From the NCBI RefSeq assembly GCF_030036535.1, contig NZ_CP080387.1:496001-560000 (forward strand): 64,000 nt of DNA, in the 5' to 3' direction. Position 1 is the first letter of the stretch; each line of letters opens with the position of its first letter. A model generated the notes under the pieces. That model ran no database searches. It saw nothing but the letters and a program-made list of their open reading frames with translations, and was not told where the DNA came from. Positions 57,201-64,000 of this stretch are shown here, one piece after another. The position numbers were made by a program, and so were the translations under genes. The DNA comes from Agrobacterium cucumeris (GTDB taxonomy: Bacteria; Pseudomonadota; Alphaproteobacteria; Rhizobiales; Rhizobiaceae).

Positions 57201-57326
57201 CGACCGGCGCCGGCCTTCAATGGGCGGTTGATTGAGCGGCTCGCCACTTTCAGACAGCGCATGATGGCGCGTGGGAACGTCATACGGCGAATTGAGAATT
57301 GGCTCGGCGTAAAATGGCTTGGTCAT
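54291..57326 (-). CDS. Type III-like restriction subunit: DEAD/DEAH helicase with C-terminal PD-(D/E)XK nuclease
   Basis: 1011 residues from the ATG at 57326. Walker A LATGAGKTTVMAML (173-186), DEAH in VVINDEAHHCY (about 310), helicase C motif SMLTEGWDANTV and QVIGRGLRR. The end has YLPDFIIQVDDG and LIVEVKGFRG, a PD-(D/E)XK nuclease (about 925-945). This is the Res architecture of BPTD_3080-type systems. First gene of the six-gene operon. The frame upstream to 57515 includes residues with no family match, so the internal start is used. Confidence 0.9.
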   Translation of the reverse strand: MTKPFYAEPILNSPYDVPTRHHALSESGEPLNQPPIEGRRRSKYVTPVPKSRKIKADAKKQATLDLDQTKDGSSHYNPTPIINEIRGHIASWRSIPNPNDWGVTPVTQRLLQYWRSDNFSGPRPFYCQVEAVETAIWLAEVARKNKQYAHIFRHLEEANRDANPEIFRLALKLATGAGKTTVMAMLIAWQAINAARQPNSSLFSRGFLIVAPGITIKDRLRVLKPSDGNSYYRSRELVPQDMMPDLNKAKIEIVNYHVFQRRKAHELNAVGLRLMKGWKGEAIEELETEGQMLQRACGDLLQMKNVVVINDEAHHCYRERPGSHEEDELKGEEKDEAKENNEAARLWISGIEALKRKVGVRAVYDLSATPFFLRGSGYEEGTLFPWVVSDFSLVDAIECGIVKLPRVPVSDNAVNAATPVFRNLWDHIGKKMPKKGAGKSGDLDPLSIPAELQTALYSLYSHYEKEYDAWQKAGIGVPPVFIVVCNNTASSKLIFEWISGWEREVEGERQTKHYGHLELFRNYDDRNGNRLPRMNTLLIDSQQLESGEALDAKFRDMAEAEIEQFRREIKEREGAAAADKLSDSELLREVMNTVGQKGRLGEQVRCVVSVSMLTEGWDANTVTHILGVRAFGTQLLCEQVIGRGLRRQSYELNDNGLFNTEYADILGIPFDFATEPQEVTRTPPKPTTRVHSLKERNDLSIRFPRVAGYRAELPSESFSANFSADSILDLTPELVGPCTVRLEGLVGEGHDISPDALDDMRPNTVATHLTKKLIEMYFREPDQDVPYYLYNQLQPITRRWIATCLKLTGGTRAGMLTYAELAEKASELIYQAIVRSAGEDGESVVKAMLDPYNPHGYTDHVSFITTKQTLWETRLSHVNYVVCDSDWEAEFARVVEAHPATISYVKNQALGFEVPYRSGSVPRRYLPDFIIQVDDGHGPDDPLNLIVEVKGFRGLDEQIKAETMTNFWVPGVNNLKVYGRWAFAEFRNAFAMEEDYSKLVANFSARIPEEA

Positions 57327-57682
57327 GCAATCTGTCCCAGAATCGGCATCGCCATTCAATCGCCCCCGCGAGGGTGATGCAACTCTTACGATGCAGATTG
57401 CTGCATGTCGCGAAGAATTGCACACGGAAATTATTTCCTCATTGCAACGGTATTCAAGAAGTTGGACTTGCATCCCGGTAGTCGCATGGGAATGGCGCGG
57501 TTTCGCGGGCTTCACATGCGCGGGTCGCGCACTCTTTCGTAAGTTGTGGAAATTAAATCACATCGCAGTTCAATTTTGTGGAGTTTTGGCCAAACCGCCC
57601 AGGTCCGCTTGATTGCAAGGCCGTGCCTCTAATAGTTTCCAATTCGTTACCACTCAAGGGTAGTGGTTGGGGATCGGATTAA
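57327..57682. promoter_or_regulatory. Divergent control region between the restriction operon and Zorya
   Basis: 356 bp with no gene, serving both strands. Contains two inverted repeats: ATGCAG-ATTG-CTGCAT (57391-57406), near the restriction operon, and ACCACT-N7-AGTGGT (57649-57667), just before zorA. Either could be an operator. I could not fix promoter boxes with confidence. Confidence 0.45.
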
Positions 57683-59713
57683 GTGATTCAGGAAATTGGA
57701 AGTTTCGTCGTTGCCTCGATTCTTGGCGCGGCGAATTATCTTGTAAAGGATGCGGCTGCTCCGGGTATTGTCGCTCTAGGAATTGTCGTTCTCCTGGTAG
57801 TTTTTACTGCGGCTTTCTTTCGAGAAGTCGTTCAGCGCAGGAAAGCAGTTCAGTGGCTAAAACGTGAAATTCAGAACAGCCCGACAGGCGCTGATTTTAG
57901 TCGTGATATCGACGTTCTTTCCGCCTCAATCAAGAAGACAGGCACGAACAGGTATCGCCGGCAATTGGCGGCTGCGTGGGAGAAATACAGAGAGACCCTT
58001 GTACCTCACGAGGAAGACGGCAAGGTTGTGCTTCGCAATGCCGTCCGACCGTCCATGTTTCTCAATCCAGAGGACTTGGGTTTTGGGGTTGGCTTTTGGC
58101 GCATCGTACCCGGTCTCTTTGTTTCGGTTGGGCTTTTTCTGACGTTCCTGGGGTTGATTGCCGCTCTCTCGACTATGGCGCAAGGAGCCGAGATCGATAG
58201 CGGTGTCATGCGACAGCTGCTTTCTGTGGCCTCGGCGAAGTTTATCATGTCGTTGACGGGGCTTTTCTGCTCAATCGTCTTCACGATCCTTCTTAGAAGC
58301 ATCTACGGGCGACTGGAGCAGTCGATCCATGAACTGTGTGCCGCCATTGAGCAGCGTCTCACCTATATCAGTCTGGAGGCCCTTGCCACAGAACAACTGA
58401 AGGCAACCCGGGAACAGCGGGAACATTTCCGATTGATCGGCATGGAGTTGGTCGCGGAGATTGGCCGTCCCTTGAGGGAGGAGCTCCCAGCGGCGATCCA
58501 GAGCTCGATTGCTGGGGCCATGGCGCCTATTGTAGAAAGAGTGGGTAAACTCGGCGCAGAGGGCGTCGGAGATATGGTGTCCGGGATTTCGGACAAGCTA
58601 ACGGATTCTATCGGTATCGCGCTGACCGAGGCGAGCCAGAAAATCTCTGATGCAGGTGAAAGGCTTGGGTTGCTTGCTGATCGGCTGGATCAGAGCTCGG
58701 GGCGGATAGGCTCGGAGATGGAGGGCGTGACAGAACGTGTCGCTCAAGCTGTGGAAGACCTCCGTGCGGCTATCACGAATACGGCTGAGGTAACCGGGGG
58801 GACGTTTAACGAAGGTGCCGAGAAGCTCCTTGCGGTCATGAACCGTACGCTTGAGGGAATTCGCGACAATACGGGCGAAGGTGCGCGCGCCATGTCGGCA
58901 GCGGCTGAGGACATGCGCCAGGCGGCTGAATCCTTCAAACAGGAGATCGAGTCCGCAGCGCGAACAGGTACAGAAGCCGCGCAGGAACGCATGAAACTTG
59001 CAGGTCAGCAGGTGAGCTCGGCTATCGGCGATGCCGGCAAGGACGTGGCAGAAGTGTTCAGCCGCACCAGTGCGGAGATTGCTCGGGTTGCGGAAGAGGT
59101 CTCCGAGAAAGCCGGCGCCGGCTTGCTCGCTCCGCTGGCTGAAATAGGCTCCAGGTTGGAGGGGCTGGTCAAGCAGTTGAACGACGGTACGTCCAACATG
59201 CGACGCATGGCCGATGGGGTGAAGGCGGGTGCCGACGCTTCAGAAAAGGCTGCAGGTACCTTCAATGGAGCGGCTAGCTCCCTTGTTGCCGCTGTCACTC
59301 CAGTAAAAGCCGTCGTGGATCGCATGGAAGGTTCGATCCGGCAACTTACCGACAGCACACAACACGCGGCGAGCACTGTTTCGAGGTCTGCGGAGGCGAC
59401 CGCCGAGTCTGCCGCTTCGGCTCTTGCCGCTGCGAAGGAAATCCTCCAGGCGGAAGCGAAATCCATCGAGAACGCTTTGGGCGGTGTCTCCGTGATGCTG
59501 GAACGTCTAAAGGGGCAGGGTGACCGCCTGGATGAGATGGATGGAAAGCTAGGCCAGGCTTTCGATCTCTACACGGAAAATGTGGAGAAGGCCGTCCAAG
59601 GCATGTTCGGCCACGTGCGCGATCTGCAGGAAAGGCTAAATCCTGCCCTCGATACCATGCGTGAAATCGTTGAACAGGCCGAGCAATTCGCTCCGGAGTC
59701 GCGGAGAGCCTGA
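57683..59713 (+). CDS. zorA: ZorA, Zorya anti-phage system motor protein
   Basis: 676 residues from GTG at 57683. Related to MotA/TolQ/ExbB stator proteins: an N-terminal helix (about 20-46), then two more, FWRIVPGLFVSVGLFLTFLGLIAAL (about 133-160) and AKFIMSLTGLFCSIVFTILL (about 186-208). A long helical, Ala/Glu-rich tail (about 230-670) follows, which in type I ZorA forms the cytoplasmic tail that passes on the signal. Its stop overlaps the zorB start (TGATG). With ZorB it forms the inner-membrane proton-driven complex that senses phage entry. Confidence 0.88.
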   Translation: MIQEIGSFVVASILGAANYLVKDAAAPGIVALGIVVLLVVFTAAFFREVVQRRKAVQWLKREIQNSPTGADFSRDIDVLSASIKKTGTNRYRRQLAAAWEKYRETLVPHEEDGKVVLRNAVRPSMFLNPEDLGFGVGFWRIVPGLFVSVGLFLTFLGLIAALSTMAQGAEIDSGVMRQLLSVASAKFIMSLTGLFCSIVFTILLRSIYGRLEQSIHELCAAIEQRLTYISLEALATEQLKATREQREHFRLIGMELVAEIGRPLREELPAAIQSSIAGAMAPIVERVGKLGAEGVGDMVSGISDKLTDSIGIALTEASQKISDAGERLGLLADRLDQSSGRIGSEMEGVTERVAQAVEDLRAAITNTAEVTGGTFNEGAEKLLAVMNRTLEGIRDNTGEGARAMSAAAEDMRQAAESFKQEIESAARTGTEAAQERMKLAGQQVSSAIGDAGKDVAEVFSRTSAEIARVAEEVSEKAGAGLLAPLAEIGSRLEGLVKQLNDGTSNMRRMADGVKAGADASEKAAGTFNGAASSLVAAVTPVKAVVDRMEGSIRQLTDSTQHAASTVSRSAEATAESAASALAAAKEILQAEAKSIENALGGVSVMLERLKGQGDRLDEMDGKLGQAFDLYTENVEKAVQGMFGHVRDLQERLNPALDTMREIVEQAEQFAPESRRA

Positions 59714-60711
59714 TGCGCGGCGGTTTCCGGACGCGTTACAAAGAGGAAGAGGAGGAGAGCGCATTTGTGTCCATGACGGACATGACCGTCAGCTTCCTCT
59801 TCATCATCATCCTTTTGCTGGCTTACTTCGCCCAGCAATATAGCGAAAAGGACACCGTCCCCAGACCCATACATGAGGAGGTCATTAAAGAAAGGAATGA
59901 CGCGCAACGGGAGATAGTCCGACTGCAGGCAATCATCGCTGTTCATGAGAAAACGATCGCTACCCTCAAGCAGGAGATTAACGAGAAGCAGGTGGAGATC
60001 GAGCGGTTGCAGGCTGATATCGCGAAACTGCAGGCCGAGATCAAAGAGCTAAAAGAGGCGCTCGAAAAGCTTCGGAAAGTTGACCCACTGGAAGCCTACC
60101 TAGCCACGTCGGCGATCGAGAGACGACGAATTCTCGAAACTCTACGCGACCAGTTGAAGATTGATTTTCCTGATCTCGAGGTGGTTATCAGTGAAGAAAC
60201 CGACGCTTTGCGCTTTCAGGGCGACGGCCTGTTTGCAACCGGATCGTCCACGTTGCGCCCCGACCGGAGGGCAATCGTGGAAACTGTCGCAACGAGGCTA
60301 TCGCAGATTTTGCCCTGCTATACGATTGGCCCGCGTTCGAAGTGGACGGCCGAATGCAATCCAGGCAATGCGATTATTGAAGCTTTGCAGATTGAGGGAC
60401 ATACCGACTCGACCGGGGATTTTACGGCCAACCTGGCTCTATCTACCAATCGCGCAAACAGCACTTTTTCTACAATTCTCGGCAAATCGGGCGAGCTAGT
60501 CGATTTTCTGAACTTCCGACATCAACCCGTTCTGTCCGTCGCAGGATACGGCCAAATGCGCCCGGTTAAGGACAACTCGACGAAGGAGGGACGAGATACG
60601 AACCGCCGCGTCGACCTGCGAATCATCATGTACACACCAAGCCAGTCTGCGGAAATCGACCGCATTCGGCAGGCGTTGAATGAAAACAACCCCGGGGGTG
60701 TCGCGAATTGA
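59713..60711 (+). CDS. zorB: ZorB, MotB/OmpA-like Zorya protein
   Basis: 332 residues. Single membrane helix (about 24-41) with the proton-path Asp in SMTDMTVSFLF (D23), then a coiled coil (about 55-130) and the OmpA-like peptidoglycan-binding domain with IEGHTDSTGDF, LALSTNRANS and NRRVDLRIIMYTP. This is the MotB-type partner of ZorA. Its stop overlaps the zorC start by three bases (TTGA). Confidence 0.88.
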   Translation: MRGGFRTRYKEEEEESAFVSMTDMTVSFLFIIILLLAYFAQQYSEKDTVPRPIHEEVIKERNDAQREIVRLQAIIAVHEKTIATLKQEINEKQVEIERLQADIAKLQAEIKELKEALEKLRKVDPLEAYLATSAIERRRILETLRDQLKIDFPDLEVVISEETDALRFQGDGLFATGSSTLRPDRRAIVETVATRLSQILPCYTIGPRSKWTAECNPGNAIIEALQIEGHTDSTGDFTANLALSTNRANSTFSTILGKSGELVDFLNFRHQPVLSVAGYGQMRPVKDNSTKEGRDTNRRVDLRIIMYTPSQSAEIDRIRQALNENNPGGVAN

Positions 60712-62015
60712 CCCTCAGCAAGAGCCTCTCCCAGAACCTTCAGTTCGCCAGGCCCGCCTTGCCAGCTTTGAACTCACTCGCATCTCGGACAGAGAGAATT
60801 CTATCCCGCTGGCCGGATGTTGTCGCCAATCCGCCCGAGAAAGACCGTGAAAAACTCGTGGCCATTGTGCGGGACAAACTGGAGAATAATAGCTGGGAGG
60901 ACACGAAGCTCTCGCTGATTACAAGCGCTGGCAGGGCGTTGTTCGACGAGGATCGTCGCACTAGACCTGACCTGGTGGAGATGCGAGATTTTTATTACAG
61001 CGAGACCCGCGCCTCGACACGGGCGGGGTTTCTCGGCGGAATGTTCTCCATCTACATGGACAGCTTTGATGCCAAGGCGGAACATACGTGGCAATTGGCC
61101 GGTGCATTGTCGGCAGCGGCGGGGCGTCTCGGAGCTCGCTGGCGTATGATGCTCGATGCCATCCCGGAGATGCTCTCACCCGACGCTGTGGCAGAGGCCG
61201 TCGGCCGACAGATGGTGTTGATGGACGACCTCTGGATCGGACTGCAGAAGCTCGGTATTCGCAGCCCTCATGCACCCGGTCTGATGAATGCCGTCCACTT
61301 GGCCTATGTGAAGCAGATCGAGCCGCACCTCGATCAGCGGGTGGAGATGGAGCGGCTGATCGAGTGGTTGAAGCCGGAGGGCAGGGAGGCGAAGACGACC
61401 GGCGCCGGCGAAGCGATCTCGGCTCTGCTTGGACACTGGGTCAAGCATTCTCCGAAGCCCGATGACCTACGCTACCTCACAGAGAACATCATCGGCATTT
61501 ACGGTGATCCTCGTGTCCAGCGTGGCGGCGTTTGGTCAGCAGTACCGGAAGACAGGATGGCGGTTATCCTGCGCTGGCTGACGGGCGAGAACATCCGGTT
61601 CTTCCTTGATGTCGTCTCTGAGGTGGAAGACAGCCACATGTGGGAGCCTCGCAGGAGATTTTGGCTCGGCCTGCATGATCGTGGCCGTATCGATGCAGCC
61701 TGGGTTGCTTTCAGCGATTCCGCCGCGAAAGAGGCAAGGCGACGCGGGGCGGGAGGTAAGGGGACGTTGAGATTTGGCGTTCAAACGGCAGGCTACGGTC
61801 GCGCGAATACATCACTGCTTATACTGAAGATCGGCAGGAAGATCGTCGTTGAGGGCTCTCACAGCTATAAGGTCCACATTTTCGACGAGTCCAACCAGCG
61901 TGCGCCTGCGCTCTACCAGTGGCGATATGACTGTGAAGCAATCAGGTTCATTCCCGGCTCCAATGCGAAATCGCACAACGGCGACTGGCAGAGTTGGGTC
62001 TTGGAACACATCTAG
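60708..62015 (+). CDS. zorC: ZorC, EH-signature Zorya protein
   Basis: 435 residues from TTG at 60708, overlapping the zorB stop. Its C-terminal region shows the EH signature: MWEPRRRFWLGLHDRGRI (E, about 305) and AKSHNGDWQSWV (H, about 425). Helical N-terminal part has no other family. ZorC is the type I Zorya component that helps ZorD act on invading DNA. The alternative ATG starts are internal. Confidence 0.85.
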   Translation: MTLSKSLSQNLQFARPALPALNSLASRTERILSRWPDVVANPPEKDREKLVAIVRDKLENNSWEDTKLSLITSAGRALFDEDRRTRPDLVEMRDFYYSETRASTRAGFLGGMFSIYMDSFDAKAEHTWQLAGALSAAAGRLGARWRMMLDAIPEMLSPDAVAEAVGRQMVLMDDLWIGLQKLGIRSPHAPGLMNAVHLAYVKQIEPHLDQRVEMERLIEWLKPEGREAKTTGAGEAISALLGHWVKHSPKPDDLRYLTENIIGIYGDPRVQRGGVWSAVPEDRMAVILRWLTGENIRFFLDVVSEVEDSHMWEPRRRFWLGLHDRGRIDAAWVAFSDSAAKEARRRGAGGKGTLRFGVQTAGYGRANTSLLILKIGRKIVVEGSHSYKVHIFDESNQRAPALYQWRYDCEAIRFIPGSNAKSHNGDWQSWVLEHI

Positions 62016-62023
62016 GTGAAAAA

Positions 62024-64000
62024 ATGAACTTGGAAGCTTCTTTCTCTCCAGATGCAATCACTCTGTCCGCAAAGAACGAGCGCGCGGGTCTACTGCACCG
62101 GTTGGTGCGCCGTAGTGTCAAATCTGATCTTCAGAACCTGAGTCCCGACGAACGTTCACTGGCCTTTGCAATTGCCGATCTACGGGCCGCAGCGGACACG
62201 CTCGGCGAACAACTTTCGATCGATTCTGATCGCATCGTCATGTCCCATCGCATCGCTGCGTCCGTCACCGGTGAAACAGGCGCAGTACTCGGTCTGCCGC
62301 CTTTGGTAGAGATGACGCTGAAAACCGATGCGGAGGGAATTGTCGGTTCGTCAGGTTTCCGACTTAGGTACGAATGGTCGCGCAATGGCCAACGGCAAAT
62401 GCCACGTCGAACTGGAGCCATTCTGGAAACCGCAAACGGTTTGCGACGAATTCCTATGTGGATGATGGACGCCATCGCCATCGCCGACGCCTACCGGCCG
62501 GATGGAAACGACGCCGCCGATTGGGAGGCGCTAGGACGTTTCCGCAAGGCACTTGATCCTGGTGCTGTCAGCGGAGCCTCGGACGAGGCGTCGCGTATCT
62601 CGATGACAGATTTTCTGAGCGGTCTGGAGGTGCGTCTCGTCGACCGCTTCTCACTCTCGCCAAAGGGGGAGACGGACTTCGACGTGGTGCCGTTCTCTGG
62701 TTATACCTTGGAGGTGCATGGTAGCGCTTCTGAAGCCGCCGAGGTTTCCGAGTCCATGAGCGAGGTACAGGGACTAGACCTGCAGCGATTTCAGACATTG
62801 GTAAGAGGAAGGGGGGCCCTGCCCGCCTATCGATTATCTCCTGGTCGTTACGTGGTGGTAGAACAGTCAGCGTCACCGGCCCTTGCCGTGATGGCTGAAA
62901 TGCAGAAGGCAGCAGCCGAGGAGCGGCGCGCCTTCATCCGTAATCCCTTGCCACGAGTAACGGAAGCAGTGGAGGCGCAGCTCCGTTCTTCCGGGCAATT
63001 GGATGGTTTGTCGCCCCAGGCCGAGCAGGAAGCCATAGAGGCAGCGGTTGGTCCCGTACTTGTTGAAACCCGGGAATTTTCCGAACGGGTTACTGGCGTC
63101 GTCAAGTATGAAAAGCCGGGTCTCGGCGAGTTCGAGGATAGCGGGACAAGCTGGCTGCCGGAGGACTTCAGCGCGCGCCTGATCGATATCCTCGATAGGC
63201 AGGGTACTGCCGAGCTGCAGACCCTGCGCGAGCGCGTCCAGGAAGCAATTGAGGCTGGAAGGCCGACCGTCGATTTCGAGGATTTGGAGGTCCCCGCTCG
63301 ACCGGAAATGCTGCAGCTCATCGACGAGCGGATGGTGTCGGGAGACGCTGACGACCGTGGCGAGGATGAGGCAAAACCAGAAAAGGTGGGCCCATTCGTT
63401 CTCGATACCGAAGTGAACTACGACGATCTCAAATGGCTCGCTAAGCTCAGGCCGCGCATGTCCGAGTTGCCGGACACCCTACCCGAGGGCATTCGAACGC
63501 CGTTGAAAGGGCATCAGAAGGAGAGTTTCAGCTGGCAGGTTGGCGCGTGGCGGGCCGGATTGCCGGGCGTCCTCAATGCCGACGAGCAGGGCCTCGGCAA
63601 AACTCTCCAAACCATCTCTTTCCTGGCCTGGCTCAAGGAAGTGATCGCTCGTCCTCAAGCCGAGAGCCGGGGGCCTGTTCTCGTTGTTGCGCCAACATCC
63701 CTTCTCGAAAATTGGGAGCAGGAAGTCGCCCGACACATGCACGAGCCTGGGCTGGGTCATCTGATCCGCCTCTATGGGTCGAGTATCGGTGGACGCAAGC
63801 TGACGGGAGCGAAGGGAAAGGACACGGACGATGGGGAGGCCAAGCTTGACTTGGGCGCGCTGCATGAAGCCGTGGCAGAGGGGCGGGCGCATCGCTACTG
63901 GCTTCTCACCACTTATACGACGCTGACGAACTATCAGCATTCTCTGGCTCGCATACCCTTTTCCGCCGTTGTCTTTGACGAAATCCAGGCCTTGAAAAAC
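62024..64000 (+). CDS. zorD: ZorD, SNF2-type helicase/nuclease of Zorya, 3' truncated by window edge
   Basis: 659 codons are visible, all open from the ATG at 62024 (AGGTGA upstream) to the window end. N-terminal about 480 residues are a variable, acidic helical region. Then the SNF2 ATPase: NADEQGLGKTLQTISF (Walker A, about 520-535), VLVVAPTSLLENWEQEV (motif Ia), LLTTYTTL, and VVFDEIQ (Walker B) in the last visible codons. In type I Zorya, ZorD is the helicase-like effector that degrades phage DNA. The C-terminal helicase half is outside the window. Confidence 0.85.
   Translation, partial: MNLEASFSPDAITLSAKNERAGLLHRLVRRSVKSDLQNLSPDERSLAFAIADLRAAADTLGEQLSIDSDRIVMSHRIAASVTGETGAVLGLPPLVEMTLKTDAEGIVGSSGFRLRYEWSRNGQRQMPRRTGAILETANGLRRIPMWMMDAIAIADAYRPDGNDAADWEALGRFRKALDPGAVSGASDEASRISMTDFLSGLEVRLVDRFSLSPKGETDFDVVPFSGYTLEVHGSASEAAEVSESMSEVQGLDLQRFQTLVRGRGALPAYRLSPGRYVVVEQSASPALAVMAEMQKAAAEERRAFIRNPLPRVTEAVEAQLRSSGQLDGLSPQAEQEAIEAAVGPVLVETREFSERVTGVVKYEKPGLGEFEDSGTSWLPEDFSARLIDILDRQGTAELQTLRERVQEAIEAGRPTVDFEDLEVPARPEMLQLIDERMVSGDADDRGEDEAKPEKVGPFVLDTEVNYDDLKWLAKLRPRMSELPDTLPEGIRTPLKGHQKESFSWQVGAWRAGLPGVLNADEQGLGKTLQTISFLAWLKEVIARPQAESRGPVLVVAPTSLLENWEQEVARHMHEPGLGHLIRLYGSSIGGRKLTGAKGKDTDDGEAKLDLGALHEAVAEGRAHRYWLLTTYTTLTNYQHSLARIPFSAVVFDEIQALKN

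Larger units (their letters stand above)
34423..64000. mobile_element. Left part of an integrative genomic island at tRNA-Gln
   Basis: From the tRNA onward the gene content switches from core metabolism to an integrase followed by accessory and defence genes up to the window end. The left boundary would be the tRNA 3' end. The matching direct repeat (right att) is not in this window, so size and whether it is conjugative are unknown: no relaxase or type IV secretion gene is seen here. Confidence 0.75.

Noticed and set aside
47015..57326. BREX or DISARM system
   Set aside because: No PglZ, BrxC, BrxL, DrmA or DrmB-like proteins are seen; only the methylase is a shared theme.
34423..64000. Prophage
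   Set aside because: An integrase is present but there are no capsid, portal, terminase, tail or lysis genes in the visible part.

Overview
The window is an alphaproteobacterial chromosome segment, most like Agrobacterium/Rhizobium. The evidence is a CcrM-type GANTC methylase, the thrC - M16 peptidase - GNAT - GGDEF/EAL gene order, a dsbA-smc pair, a large PPDK, and RIME/REP-like palindromes between genes. Species cannot be settled from the sequence alone.

Positions 1-34420 are ordinary chromosomal core. They hold a YqgE end, a CsbD stress protein, a zinc peptidase, the minus-strand thrC operon, two HAD hydrolases, a GntR/FCD regulator, ccrM, a DegP-type protease, mutY, a DUF721-dsbA-smc cluster, a TAT-exported VOC protein, ppdK, a dicarboxylate/cation symporter, a DUF1499 membrane protein and a metallo-beta-lactamase-fold hydrolase. 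Two intergenic stretches, after ccrM and after smc, end in strong hairpin-plus-U-run terminators far from the gene and may encode small RNAs.

At 34423-34497 lies a tRNA-Gln(TTG), followed at once by a 685-residue tyrosine integrase. From there to the window end the content is accessory: an integrative element whose left end sits on the tRNA and whose right end is outside the window. Upstream of the integrase are four 9-bp repeats at an exact 13-bp period. The first island module (36965-43765) holds a DUF3102-like protein, a PD-(D/E)XK-like protein, a small protein and an FtsH-like AAA+ ATPase/M41 peptidase split over two overlapping reading frames. It is followed by five GATTC (GANTC) sites at an exact 21-bp period.

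The second half of the island is a defence cluster. An HNH endonuclease is translationally coupled to a UvrD-like helicase with a RelE/ParE-like N-terminus (46870-43917, minus). A compact six-gene minus-strand operon (57326-47015) contains a type III-like Res helicase-nuclease, a DUF262/HNH (GmrSD-like) protein, a PD-(D/E)XK nuclease, a small protein of four 20-residue repeats, an adenine-type DNA methyltransferase and an unrecognised protein. Divergent from it is a type I Zorya system: zorA, zorB, zorC and zorD, the last cut by the window end.

The best candidates for something not yet described are the six-gene composite restriction operon and the HNH plus RelE-UvrD pair. Zorya is an established anti-phage system. 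All functional calls are from reading motifs; no database search was possible.
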